A DNA stretch of 64,000 nucleotides from Glomus cerebriforme (GCA_003550305.1 QKYT01000100.1:93724-157723), one strand, 5' to 3'. Shown: positions 1 through 12,699, counted from the first letter of the stretch. Translations and numbers: made by a program. The notes: generated by a model not told the origin, from the sequence alone.

Positions 1-585
1 AAATAAATAAAGAATTTTTTTTCTTTTTTGATTCGTTCTTAATTATTTGCCAATTTAGAATAATATTTTTTATCAACGTGTTTTTAAAGATCACGAATTT
101 GTGATCACGAAATTTGAATTCGAAATTTGAATTCGAATGATGAGAAAAATTACGAAATTACGTGTATTATTAAGATTATTAATTACGAAAGATAAATTTT
201 ATACGTGTTTTTTTTTTCTCGAGTAGAAAAAAATTTAAGATTAATATAAGATTTACAAAAAAAAAAGTGGAGATTCTGTATTACACGGATTATTTTTTTT
301 GCGCACGGACCAAGATTTTTAAGAGATTTACCGCCTTACTATTTTAGAAAAATTTGTATAAATTTATTACTAGTAAGAATTTGGTAAAAATCGAGATAAA
401 AAGTAAATAAATAAATATATAATATACAATATATATATATTAGTTTAATCATTTATTATAAAGGATAAAGAAGAAAAAAAAAAACTAGGTTTAAATTTTT
501 TTTTAAAAAAAAAAGTTTTTTATTATTTACGAGTCGTTCGTCATTCATCATTATTCATCTTATTCATCATTTAATTATGTACGTT

Positions 586-586
<1 letters not shown>

Positions 587-635
<49 letters not shown>

Positions 636-680
636 AAAAAAAAAGAAAGAGGAAAGGAAAGGATAAAAAAAAAAAAACAA
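587..680. repeat. Poly-A / A-rich tract
   Basis: About 90 bp of almost pure A, broken by single G bases and a short purine run. It may be an old retroposon tail or slippage; no matching target duplication was found beside it. Confidence 0.7.
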
Positions 681-1278
681 GAAAAGGAAAAAGCGTGTGC
701 CATTGAACATTGAACTAAAAGAATCCGCTCCTTATTTATATTTAATTTTTTTTTATGTTTGATCGACTTTAATATGAATTATAATAATCTAAAATAAGGA
801 TAATTTTTTAATCTATTGTATTGCTTTCTATATATATTATAATTAAGTATTTCATGAATCAATTGAATCATGATATGTTTTTTAGCGCGTTTTTTTTTTA
901 TTAGATTTACAAAAATGGGAAATAAATTTTATCGGAAAAAATTGAAAAAAAAGATAAAGATCATTATTAGTCTTATTAAGAAATATAAACCGGGTAACTA
1001 ATTAATTTTCTTGATTAAAAAAAAAAAAAGATGGAGAGAAATAGATTATTTATTATCAATTAATATATATATATATATATTTTTATTTATTTGATCTTGA
1101 TTAAAACAAATAAATTTAAATAAATTATATATATCCGAATAAAAAAACCCGCCGCTACATTTATTATTAAGATTAGTCATTTTGTTTAGATATTTTGTTG
1201 TTTTGGGAAAAAAATTTTTATATTTATAGGTATCATTATCACGTTTTTTAAAAAAATGATTTTAATGGTTCTTGTAAC

Positions 1279-1475
1279 CGGGGAATTGATTTTCCTCTCC
1301 GAAAAAGTAAAAAAAAGTATAATATGAAAAAAAAATGAATTGTAATAGTTTTTTTTTTTTAAAATAAAAAACGGGAAACGAATTTTCCTCTCCAAAAAAG
1401 TATAATCTTTTGGTAATATTTTGTTTTTAAAAAAACAAAATTTAATAAATGAATGGATTTTCCTTTCCAAAAAAA
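1279..1475. repeat. Imperfect tandem repeat, about 85-95 bp unit
   Basis: The core GAATTTTCCTCTCC, followed by A-rich sequence and GTATAAT, occurs three times (near 1282, 1379 and 1455) with diverged spacers. The minus-strand frame over it is a by-product of the repeat. Confidence 0.55.
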
Positions 1476-3581
1476 AACATGTATAATAAATGTATTATAT
1501 TCTATTTGTAACAAACATTTGGTCATTATAATCATTATTTATTATTAATCCAAATAATTTCATAATGATACTGGTTTATTTATTGTTATTTCTTGCTTTT
1601 TATTGGTTTATAACTTTAACGTGTTATTTTTTTTAAAAAAAAACTGGCAGGATTAATTTTCAAGAAATACAATCGAAAAAATATATATTATTATAATAAT
1701 TCATATTACTTTTTTTAAAGTAAATAAAAAAACCATTGAAGAATTTGAAGAATTTTAAATTAAAAAAAATCTTCATAATTATTAATTGTCCAAATATGTT
1801 AAATGAAAACGTTTTTTATTAATATAAAAGGGAATGTTCAGAAAGATTTTCTTTTTTCTAGAAAGATACCATATCGACCTTGGTCAAATTATTCATTTTT
1901 TCTTTCAAGGACAATGAGATACTATAAATGTCATCTACTAAATTATTATTAGGTAACATAAAATTAAAACCCCAGGTTTTTGGGGTAAAACTCTTTACAA
2001 TTAACCGCAGTAACCACATTTTTTTTTCTCAGTTTTCAAAAGGTACCCTGCAAATTTAGGGGAGGGGGGTATATAATTTATTGTTTTTTTTTCTTCGAGA
2101 GAAATATATAATATATATGTATTGTATATAACGTACAGTATTTAGATATAGATTTTATCATAATCTTATCTATCTATTGTTTTTTTTTAGTGAAATTTTT
2201 TTCATTTTTTTTTTTTTTACGCCATATCGATATTCGTATATTTCTTTCTATGTTTACTTTTTTATCATTCATTCTCATGATTTTATTTTATTTTATTTTA
2301 TTTTTGAACAAATCAAAAATCCGAATTTATATTTATTTATGATCCATATTTATCATATTTATTTAATTCGCATGGAAAAAAATTATCGCGTTTTTTTTAT
2401 AACTAATCGATTTAGTAATGATTTCTCTTTTTCGTCATTTTTTTTTTTTTTTAAAAAAAAACATTGTATTTAAACGGTAAAAATGAAAGCACTGCATCCC
2501 AAGATATTTGTACAACATTAAAATTGGCTGAAACGCTTTTTTATTATAGGTACAATATATAATTTTTTTTTAAAATTTACCAATAAAAAAATTTTCAATT
2601 TTTTGTTCTACTTTCCAAATATTCGGTTAAGAAACGTTTCTTGGAGCACTCAGACCATTTGCACCATTGCTCGGACATTGATAAACATTACGTATAATGT
2701 AAATAAACACAACTATTCGGACTAAAATATTCATCTTATGATATTTGCATATAAACAATTACCTTTAGGAAAGTTCTCTTTATCAAATAATAATCACATG
2801 TTTTAATTTATTTTAACAATTATATTTAATATTTGATATATCAATTTTGTTTGATTTGCCAACCGATCACTATTCGGGAGTTTGTACTATTGCGATCACG
2901 AGATAACGAATGTGTTTTTTTTTGATTCGATAAAAAATTTTTATTCCTAGTTGTTGGACAACATATAAAAAGTATTAAAAATTTTTAGAACCATTATTCT
3001 AGACTCTTTTTAATCAAGTAACTCATATGTTTTATATGTTTTATATGCATCTCAGAAAGGTTAGGATTAAATGTCAAGTGTCAACCAAAACAAAATCAAA
3101 TAAATTTAATTAAAAAATATAAAGCGCATTTGTATGTCCAATAAAAATATTAAATCGATTTAATAAATGCATGGTTTGTTGTTGATTGATCGATGGAAAT
3201 CGTGCCATAAAACAGTATCTCAGTATTACCAGAAATTTCCTCCACGTGACCCCACAAAATTTCACTTTCACGTGATCATAGTCATAGTAAAATATTTGTT
3301 ACACCGCGTCACACCTCCACTTTTGAAATCATATTTGTCACGAATTATTTGTCATACTCTTAATTCCTAACGTCACATTTAATGCCGTAATGCCGGCCAA
3401 AAAGTCACGTAAAAGAAATTTTGTTGGGGGTAGTTATCTTGGGCAGATTGCCGTTAGCCAAAATTAAAAAATTTCGGTATAAAATCAAAAAATCTATGAT
3501 AAAAATTCAAAGTAATTTATTAATAAAATTTATATTCAAAAAAAATTGTATTTTATTAAACTTAATAGTTAATAAAAAATA

Positions 3582-3766
3582 CAGTCGTCCCCCTCTATAA
3601 GCACCTTCTATTTAGTCACACCCCCCTTATAAGCACATTTATGCTTGGCCTAAGTTACTAACAATATTATTAAAAAAACCTCCTCTATAGTCACATCATA
3701 TAGGTTTTTTATAATCACAACTTTTTTTTCAGTCCCGAGGGATGTGATTATATAGGGGGATGACTG
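3582..3766. mobile_element. Pogo/Tigger-like MITE, 185 bp
   Basis: The left end begins CAGTCGTCCCCCTCTATAAG and the right end finishes ATATAGGGGGATGACTG, an imperfect terminal inverted repeat. Both ends are flanked by TA (3580-3581 and 3767-3768). CAGT-plus-C-rich ends with TA duplication are typical of pogo/Tigger members of the Tc1/mariner superfamily. The interior repeats related TAAGCACA/TAGTCACA units and has no coding capacity, so it is non-autonomous. Confidence 0.75.
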
Positions 3767-4109
3767 TAACTAAAATTATTTTTTTTTTACATCTAAAATA
3801 TAAAAAATATACAAAATTTTAAATTTACCACAAAATTTTCTGCATAAAAAAAACATATATATATAATTAACTGTTAATACTATTATTAAAAAATGTAAAT
3901 AATTTTACAAATATTTAAGCTAATTTGGTATTAATTTAATATTTGACTATTATTATACCTACTAAAGATTTTATTTAGTTGATTAAAGTTAATTTATTTT
4001 GACTAAAATACTCAAATTATATAATAAAATGTCTATATAAAAAAAAATAAATACATATTATTATATAAATAAATACTATATAATTAGTTTTTTTTTAAAA
4101 AAAACTATG

Positions 4110-4737
4110 AATAAATGGAGACAACTTCACGAAAATATAATATAAAATGCTTAATTCTTACAATAAAATTAGATTAGTAAGGAGTAATAGTGTGAATATG
4201 CTTTACCAAGTATAATCTTGATCTATTAGTAAAATTAGAAGAAAAAGTTATAGCTATAGTATATATTGATATTACAAAATTATTTGTTACCATTTAAATA
4301 ACCAGAAAAGTTATTTTTTCAAGAAGATAATACTTCTATATATATTGCAATAATAGTTTAAAGTTGAAAAAAAATAAAGTTAATAGTATTTCCTGGTTTG
4401 TATAGAGTCCAGATCTCAATCTAATAGAAAATTTATAGAATAAGTTAAAAAAATAGGTATATATATACATTTCATTACCAAAAAATTGGAAAGATTTATA
4501 AAAAATACTTCAAGAAAAGTAGGTAAATATTAATATTAATAAATATCAAAATCTTATTAATAATATACCTTGTTGAGTCATTGCTATTATAAAAAGTAAA
4601 GGTTATTCAACAAAGTATTAATAAAAAGTTAAAGACTTTGCCATTCAAATAAAAAAATTTTTATTAAATTTAGTAATTTGAATTTAAAAATTTGTATTAA
4701 AATTGATCAGTATCACATAAACTTATTATTAGCACTG
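4110..4737 (+). pseudogene. Decayed Tc1/mariner transposase, 3' half with its terminal repeat
   Basis: The + strand translates, with many stops, into the second half of a Tc1 transposase: the SPDLN-IENL block holding the catalytic Glu, then PKNW-DL--ILQEK and a C-terminus ending FAIQIKKFLLNL. The same protein is encoded better on the minus strand at 25.3-26.4 kb. The end at 4703-4737 matches the other copy's terminal repeat (reverse complement begins CAGTGCTAATAATAAGT) and is followed by TA. The 5' half is missing. Most stops sit where the relative has Gln or Trp. Confidence 0.8.
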
Positions 4738-5319
4738 TATATAGTTCTTTATTTAATTTTAAATAATTATTTAATATTATTAAATTTGTATTATTAAAAA
4801 TTTATTGTATTATATAAAATATTAATTAGAATTATTTTATGTGATAAATTATACTTTTCTTTTAATTTATCTAAAAAGTATTTATTTATTAAATACTAAA
4901 ATACAATAAATATAATTAATTTATTTAAAAAAATATATATAAATCAGATTTAAACTGATTTTTCAAATAATTTAGATTAATTAGTTTTAAATAATTTATA
5001 TTTAAAATAATTGATATAAGTAATTTTAGTTAAAATTATAAAAATTTTTAAATAAAAAAATTAGGTTTAATAATATAATTTAGATCAAATTTATAATACT
5101 GCTTATTTAAAAATTACAAACATTTCTAACAAAAAAATCAAATAAAAAATAATGGAACTTTTTTATTTATAATCATATGATTATTAATAAAATTAGTATT
5201 TACTTAACTTGAATTAGATATAACAAATTTAAATTTAATTATTATAATTTTTTAATAATTTCTTAAAATTCTTAATAAAATTCTCAATTCTAATAATAAA
5301 TCCAGTAAAATATTAATAT

Positions 5320-5932
5320 GTAATATTATAGGTAACTAATTAGTAAATAAAAAATATATATTATAATATTGAAAATTTTGACATTAACTGATAATACTAT
5401 TACTTTCATGCCACCTTCAAGGTACAACAAGAAAATTCATCATTACATAGAGAATTCTCCTAGGGATAAATTTGATCAACCACTTTTGGATCCAATCATG
5501 CGTGATCATTATACTAAAATTAGATAGTTGGATAATGTTAATTAGGTAATAAAGGAGGGTAAAAGGTTAGGTAATATTGTTATTAAAAAAGTTTTTAAAT
5601 TGAATAAATATATAAAGGATTTGTATAATAGTTTTCTTTATGAAAATTTAGACTTAGGATTAGACTTAGACAAGGATTCAAATTTATTAAATAGACTTGT
5701 TAATTATTTTGATAATTTATCAGTACAGGATTAGGAGGAACTAGATTAAGTGTATGGACCCTAGACTAAGGATCCTTAGCAACAAGGATCATCTATACAA
5801 ATCTATTTTTCAAGTGACAAGTTATGCTTTTCTTATATAGAGAGTATATTCGTGATTTATCTTCTCATAATTATATAATCTTTATAGGATTTTGATAATT
5901 ATAATAAACTCGATTAACTTGTCAAAAAAAAA
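5320..5932 (+). mobile_element. Poly-A retroposon with a small decayed ORF and shared hairpin tail
   Basis: A coding-like stretch starts with MPPSRYNKK at 5408 and runs about 130 codons to about 5800. It has seven or so TAG/TAA stops, most of them consistent with former Gln codons. It leads directly into a 3' tail (5816-5923) that starts GACAAGTTA, ends TAACTTGTC and is followed by poly-A, the same tail as in the LINE at 6.4-8.2 kb and the short element at 11.8 kb. A 13-bp A/T match, AAAATATTAATAT, at 5307-5319 and 5933-5945 could be the target duplication, but it is low-complexity. I do not recognise the ORF product. Confidence 0.55.
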
Positions 5933-6099
5933 AAAATATTAATATAAAATTAATTATTAGTAAATTATCATAAATTCAAATTTAAACAAATTAAATCAAG
6001 TTTAACCAGTTTTATATAAATTAATTATAATTAATTATTATGAAAATTTTCTATATAATTATTATAATTTAGATTAAACTAACTATAATTATAAATATA

Positions 6100-6340
6100 C
6101 TTTTAAAAATTATTAAAAAATTATAAAAAATTATAAGAATTTATTAGAAATTTTCATGAAAAGTGATAAGAAATTATTATAAAAAATTATAAGAAAATAT
6201 CATGAAAAATTATAAAAAAAATAAGAAATATCATGAGAAATTATGAAAAAATAGAAAATATTATAAGAAATTATAAGGAAATAAAAAATATGAAAAAATA
6301 AAAAATATTATGAGAAATAATAAGAAATTAAAAAAAAACT
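6100..6340. repeat. Degenerate A/T simple repeat
   Basis: Repeated variants of AAATTATAAGAAA and ATCATGAGAAATTATGAAAA with drifting spacing. No coding signal was seen between 5946 and 6398. Confidence 0.6.
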
Positions 6341-6414
6341 GATATTTGAAAACTAAATAAATATTTTTTCATATCTATTTTTTATAAATAACTTATCTTT
6401 AATCATATTTATAT

Positions 6415-8185
6415 ATATATTTTTTTTATTAGACAAGTTAAATGTATATGATGTCAGATGACGAATATATTCTATAAATTACGTATACATCCTTTCTTAA
6501 TAAGAAAAATGTAACTTGTCACGCAAGATTTTCAGTTTGTAAAGGTGAAAATTGAAAACAAATTTCTCTTAGTGTGAGTAGCTCTTACGCTTTACCTTAA
6601 ATTTTCTGATCCTGTACCATTGTAATTATCTAGATTAATATGATCTACTTGTCTACGAACCCTATTTGATTTACTAAAGAATAACCCAAATTAACTCCAT
6701 TATTATCTATATTAGTATCAATACTATTACCGTATTTCTATAAAGTTTTTTTTCTATAATACAATTATTATTATTTATACTACCAATGTCATTTTTACCC
6801 TTCAAATCCTTCCAAAGGCCAATGTACTGCAAGATCTCTTTATTATGTATACTTTAGATTTTATCTACTAGATAGTGAATCTTTTTAAAGAAAAAATTTT
6901 TATAAGCAATTCCTTTATTAACAAAATCCTGGACTACTTGGAAACCTTTAGTAGCAGCTTGTTGAAGTCTGGTCTGTTTATCCAATACTGTGTGCTTGAA
7001 CTCATCATATGGAATATTATCTTGATAATATGAAATTTTCTTGTTGAAAGTATACTCTAAGGGTGAAAAATCAAATAGGCTGTTAGACAAAACAGTTAAA
7101 GATCATTTGGCTTTCCATTCTTTAAATAATGTACAGCACGGAATTTATAATTGGTCGTAAAATGTTTTTATAAAGATTGAAGTGAATCTATCCATGATTT
7201 GATAAGTCAAATTCTGAGAATATGTAATTTGCCTGAGGGAGTTATGCGTAGAAGTGCTGATGATGGAACGAAGAAGATAACAGGAAAGTGCATTGTTTTC
7301 ATTATCATCTATTAGTTTGAACTCAATGAAAAACTTAGAAAACCAAACTTTTAGTTCAGTAAGAATGTGTTTCGCTTTATCGAAGTTATTATGTAATTAA
7401 AATAGCCATTCATCTAGTTGTTGTAAAATAATGGAGATTGATGATCTATATATGTTAGACCAAATAAGATCAAGCTCAGGATAAACTGTAAGGTGATATA
7501 AGGTTTCCCTTTCATAAAAACAATATAAGCATTTGAATGAAGAAAAAAACTCAGGTTTACGTTCAGCCATAATATCATCTACTGGTAACAATAAATTGGT
7601 TAACTTCAGCCTGTGTATAAAGGAAAGGTGGGTATCATTATTAAAGCATAGATTGTTATTTTGTGTTATAAAGGAAGACTAAATAAAAGACCATTCGGCA
7701 AAAGGATAAGTAGAATCATAAAGGTCTTGATTGTAGTAGTCAATAGATGTATTCCCATTCCAAACAAGAGAGTGAGGAACATGTGCTCTATAGTAAGAAC
7801 TATAAGTATCAATGGATAAGTCAGAATTGATGTCTAGTTTAGCTAAAAGGTTTGCAGTATTATTGCCTGCATTGCCTAAATATCCTTTAATTTTGATAAA
7901 TCTAATATCTAAATGTTTTTGATTAATAAAGTACCAAATATCTACTAATAAATTATAATTATAACATTTCAATAAAGAACAAGTATTCCTAATAGTTCTT
8001 CTATCTAAACTATGAGAAATTAAACTATCTTTAGTATTCTAAAGAACATCTAAAGCACATTGACTATCGGTATATATTGTAGCTAAAGAATGACAAGGTA
8101 AAGTAGAAACAGCCATCAAAATAGCTCCTAGTTCAGCTTTAGTTGATGATGGTAGTGAATTGCATTTACCCAAAAACTTAATATG
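6415..8185 (-). mobile_element. 5'-truncated LINE retrotransposon with RNase H, decayed
   Basis: Read on the minus strand from about 8180. An RNase H domain comes first: the block STKAELGAI, then YTDSQCALDVL, then IKGYLGNAGNN-ANLLAKL (8170-7800), holding the expected Glu and Asp residues. A zinc-finger-like end of the reverse-transcriptase ORF follows (FKCLYCFYERETLYHLTVYPELD, 7540-7470), then about 150 more residues to a stop at 6854. The 3' UTR ends in the shared hairpin tail (6520-6432) and a short A tract. A perfect 16-bp direct repeat, TTAATCATATTTATAT, flanks the element (6399-6414 and 8186-8201), which fixes both ends and shows target-primed insertion of a 5'-truncated copy. The endonuclease and most of the reverse transcriptase are absent. 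Frames are broken by a few stops. Confidence 0.88.
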
Positions 8186-8430
8186 TTAATCATATTTATA
8201 TTACAATCATTATCTTCAAAAATAATTATAATATACATATTAGGTTTATTAATATAAAAATCTTTTTATAATTATATAATTTCTAATTGGCTGTAAATTT
8301 TTAGTGATTATTTGCATTATACATATATAATAAAAATTTCAAAAATAAATGTTATACAAAATAAATATAACTAATAAAACTTATTTAGTTTATAATAAAG
8401 ATCTACATTTCTTTCTATCTTATATTAAGA

Positions 8431-9640
8431 ATGTCTCATAAAAATATTTTTTTTCTTGGTTTCATTTCAAAGTTTTTTTATCCTACATTATATACTCTTC
8501 GACCAGCAGTATTTTTTTCATCTACTGTCAGATTATTTGATGATACTCTTAAAAAATCACAAGAATTAGTTAAGGCTATACTTAGAAAACAAGGTTTTAC
8601 TGGCATTCTTAATACTACTTCTTCTACTTTCAATAAAAATGATTTGCAAGTACTAAAAGTAAGCTTTAATTCAACTCTCAAGTATGATATTTTTCCTTGT
8701 GAAATAGAAGGTATAAATTATACTATTCAATATTTTTTTTAGCAAATTTAATGCTAATAATTTAGGTATTATTTAGTTACTAATAGTTCTTTTGAGAAAT
8801 ATATTCTTTCTTAAATTGATATTTAAATACTTAAAGATCAAGAATTTGATATTAATAATCTTAAAGAAATTTCAGATAATCAAGTCAAAGTATTCTTAAC
8901 TGATTTACATGAAATTGTTAAGAATTTAAGTAATAATAAAAGTATAAAAGAAGCTGCAACTGATACACTAATATACAATTACTAATTCAGATTGCTGGTA
9001 TGCATTGCCATTTCTTAAGAGTTAGGTAAAAAATTATAAAAATTATGAGTATTTGTAATATGTATTTTATTGATTTCTTTAAAATTTATTTTATATTTGA
9101 ATTAGAACTCGTTTGTGATACAAATTATATATTGTAAGCAAACCTTATGTTTTAACAATACTTAAATTTGTGATTAATAGGAAGAATGTTACTGTAATTA
9201 TTATAGAGATCTGTATATTTTGATTATTTGAATATTATATTTTGTTTACTTAAACAACTTTCTTTTAACAGAATAAACAACTAAAAAATAGAGTACTTAT
9301 TCCTTCAAAAGGTTTTGGAGAAGCACAATTAGCAGCTGAAATGCTCACATATGAAAGTAAAAATATGTGTCAAATTGCACATCAAAGCAAACTGGTATAA
9401 TTTCAGATCAAATTATATTTGGTATTCACGCTATCTCCATGTATTTTACATTTTACAAAACTGTAATTTCTGCAAAGTATTGGAATGAACTTGATTTCAG
9501 TTTACCACAAAAAGAGTCTTTGTTATTAAAAGATGATCAGAAGAAGAGTGTCCAGAGACTGGTCTAAATATTGCAAAACCAAATAGGAGACAAGAAATAT
9601 TGGAAGTATTTGCTAGAATTTATTAATTTCTTTTGAAATT
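8431..9640 (+). pseudogene. Decayed hypothetical gene
   Basis: A 103-codon open stretch begins MSHKNIFFLGF. The same reading frame continues past several TAA/TAG stops to 9000 as coding-like protein (KDQEFDINNLKEISDNQ, then VKVFLTDLHEIVKNLSNNK). A second coding-like block at 9270-9600 (FGEAQLAAEMLTYESKN, then SDQIIFGIHAISMYFTF) probably follows an intron and a frame change. I do not recognise the family. Composition is non-repetitive and amphipathic, unlike the surrounding noise, so a former gene is likely. Confidence 0.45.
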
Positions 9641-11794
9641 GGATACTATATCATGATTAATATAATTAGATTTGGATTTTTTATAGTTTATTTTAGCATA
9701 ATTTATTTGTTATAATAAATAAAGAATTTTAAACTGGTATTATTTTATTTTGTACAAATTATCTATATATTTATTATATGATTCTTATACTGACTTTTTA
9801 TCTTCACTTATAAAGTATATTAAATTATAATAAGATCAATACAAAAAAATTAAAATGTATTTAAAGGTTTTTGAGTTTACTTAATAAGACCTAATTCTCA
9901 TTAAGGATAATTTGAAATAACTATATATAGATCTTTGTAATTCCAAATATATTTTAAAGTAATAAAATTCTTTTTGCATAATTCTTTCTTGAGTTGATCA
10001 TATATCAATTCTTTCTAAAGTTTTTTTTATTTTTGTAAAAATATTTCATATATTACTCTTATATTTTTATAACAAATCCATACTGTGAATAATAGATATC
10101 AAGTTCTAGTTCTTGAGGATATTTAAATATTTTTAAGAAATCTAGTTGATGAATGCTAAAAGGTGTGCCAAAAATACTTCATTATATAGATTTTTATGTT
10201 TATTTAAATAATCACTATATTTTAAAGTATTTTATATAATTAAAACTTAAAAACCATTTATGACTTTTGTTATACATCCATTGTATTAGAATATAAAAAT
10301 TTATATATTCTGTAAAAAGACACATACTTCTTTACTATAAGCAATTTTCTTAGCTTTTATAAGATTACAGGAAGATTGCCAGTATATTATAAGTATTATT
10401 ACTAATTAAAATCAAAACTTTTGATCTTAGCAAAATTTTGGTTAATTTAGTTATATGTAAGGATGATACTACAATTAATTTTTCAAATTCACAATATTGC
10501 AGATTTTGGAATTAAATTGCATATAATAATCTGCAAATTTGTAATTAATTTATAATTTACAATTAATCCATAATATTAAAGAATGGTTAGGTCAGTTCTG
10601 GTTTGATCTTAATCCTGAAACCTATAAGTCCTAATAAATAGACCTATAGACTAGATTCTAGAAGAATTAGTTATAAAACTTAGGTTTTATTAGGTCCAAT
10701 TTAGAATCTAGTTCTAGAATCTGATTTTGGGTTAAACAATTTTATGATTTTTTATTATACCATTTAATTTTATTTATTTAAAATCTAACTATTGATCACT
10801 AATTATACTAAATGACTAAATCATATTTTTTACATTAAAAAATAAAATTTCTTTATTATACTATTTAATTTTATTTATTTAAATTATATTAAATGATTAA
10901 GCTGCATTTTTTACATAAAAAATAATTATACCATTTAATTTTATTTATTTAAAATCTGATTGTTAATCATTAATTACATTAAATGATTAAACTATTTTAT
11001 AATTTTGGTTATACCATTTAATTTTATTTATAATTACACTAAATGACTAAGCCATATTTTTTTTCTAATTATTATTATCTATCCAATTTTTAGCACATAA
11101 TGATGCCTTTGCAATTTTTAGTTGCAGTCAATTTTGAGTTTTTATGATCATATTTCTAGCAATAGAAAATGCTAATTTTAAAATAAAACAAAATATGAAG
11201 ATTAATAAATTAAATTCTAATAATAATTTAAATTATTTTAAATAATTAATTAATTATGATAATAATCTTATCCTGTTTGTATGCAACACTTGTAGATTGT
11301 ATTGCCAAATAATCTCTTGCTATTAATAAAAGTACCAAAAATTTAATGGTATAAACTTGCTATCAGAGTAATACTACATTCTTATTATAGGATAATACAA
11401 AATACTGTTTAATTTCTGCAAAATTAGGATTATTTGAAGGTGAGATTGAAACTTGTAATGTTTCTGCTAAATGCCATTTCTTTAGTTGGTAGAAATATTC
11501 TTTTCTTGACACATTATTTTCTTCCTAGTAAGAAAATTGTATACTAAAAATATACTGAATATTAAGGATATTTAAATATGTATTTAAGTATCTTGTAAGT
11601 ATAATATAAGTATAATTTCAATATATTTCTTATAAGATAATTATATTTATAAATAATACTAAAATTATACTTAAATAAATCTTAAATTATCCATATTTGA
11701 TATAAAAATAATTCATAAAATATTCTTAAATTTTGCCCATTTAAGTATATTTTAAGTATAAAATATATACTTATTATATTATTAATATCTACTT
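9641..11794. other. AT-rich spacer
   Basis: No gene or transposon was recognised. It contains the tandem array at 10755-11065, short palindromic TCTAGAAT-type motifs at 10650-10720, and scattered TAAGTATA motifs at 11560-11790. Confidence 0.55.
10755..11065. repeat. Minisatellite, about 80-100 bp unit, about 4 copies
   Basis: The core ACCATTTAATTTTATTTAT (or ACTATTTAATT...), followed by AATTA-ACTAAATGA-TAA and a T-rich stretch, recurs near 10759, 10860, 10930 and 11020 with small indels. Confidence 0.7.
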
Positions 11795-11810
11795 AATTTA
11801 AATATAATAA

Positions 11811-11996
11811 GCGACAAGTTACATTTTTCTTTTAGAGGATGTATGCATAATTTATAGAATGTATTCGTCTTTTAGACATCATATACAATAAATACGTTTA
11901 ACTTGTCTTAAAAAAAAAAAAAAAAAAAAAANTTTTAGACATCATATACAATAAATACGTTTAACTTGTCTTAAAAAAAAAAAAAAAAAAAAAAAA
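11811..11996 (+). mobile_element. SINE-like retroposon: hairpin tail plus poly-A, 16-bp target duplication
   Basis: The body (11813-11907) runs from GACAAGTTACATTTTTCTT to TTTAACTTGTC and is followed by poly-A. It is the same tail as on the LINE and on the ORF-bearing retroposon upstream. AATTTAAATATAATAA occurs at 11795-11810 and again at 11997-12012, directly after the A tract, as expected for target-primed reverse transcription. The last 60 bp of the element and the A tract are written twice around a single N at 11932, which looks like a gap-filling artefact. Confidence 0.85.
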
Positions 11997-12019
11997 AATT
12001 TAAATATAATAAAGATAAA

Positions 12020-12420
12020 GAGGAAGACTTGTGGCTGCTTTCGGTAGATCTAAGAGTTAGCTTAGTATGAAGTTTATTTGAAAGTAAAGACCTTTTCATA
12101 GAATTAAAGTGTAGACTTAGATAATAAGAGAACTCTTTCTGGTAGTTTAGGTATAGAAGAAAGTAATCTAACTGGTTTGGTATTTGATTGTCTTTTCCTT
12201 AAATTTAGTTTTCATTTTCTGGTCATTTTTAAATGCCTCTCTCTGAGTAGTTTCTGGAAAGATGCAGCTTGCTATTTTCTTTTTCACACTTGCTACTTTA
12301 AGTGGAGGAAGTAGAGGTATCTGAAATTTAATCTGCAGCCAATCATTATTATATGATTGGTTCCTATTGTTGTTACATCTCTTTAGTTAGTTTTACAAAT
12401 GGTAATCCATTTTGTATACC
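12020..12420 (-). pseudogene. Coding-like relic, unknown family
   Basis: The minus strand reads NDWLQIKFQIPLLPPLK, then VASVKKKIASCIFPET, then TQREAFKNDQKMKTKFK near 12350-12190, with stops on both sides. Composition is protein-like rather than simple repeat. It may belong to a retroelement ORF, but I cannot assign it. Confidence 0.35.
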
Positions 12421-12699
12421 CTTAAGGAGTTATTTTGATTGGATAGTTGATGAAAAATTTTCTGCTTGTACTTTTCTTATTTTTGTATACTTATATTTAA
12501 GCTGTGGTTAGATTTCACACGTAATTTGTTTATCTTTCATCCATGAATTTTTCTCTCATCTTTTCTACTTTCGATATCCAGTTGTTATAAGCAATTTTGA
12601 ATTTCTGAAGAAATTTGATGTATGCCTGTAACCAAATTCAAGAAGCTATTTTATTCTTTATTTAATTTTAATAATTTGGTAAATTTGATTTTACTAAAA

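Larger units (their letters stand above)
1..3579. other. AT-rich intergenic region, no gene recognised
   Basis: Reading frames here are translations of T-rich or A-rich tracts (Phe/Ile/Lys runs) with no recognisable domain. Bases 3240-3430 are less AT-rich and hold two CACGTG E-box cores about 25 bp apart (near 3244 and 3270). The small frame at 3167-3370 in that part is not convincing as a gene. Confidence 0.6.

Noticed and set aside
2177..2473. 98-codon Phe/Ile-rich plus-strand frame
   Set aside because: Translation of poly-T and TTTTATTT repeats; no domain, no splice or conservation clue.
7397..7972. Separate small genes on the minus strand
   Set aside because: They are RNase H and zinc-finger pieces of one LINE with target duplications on both sides.
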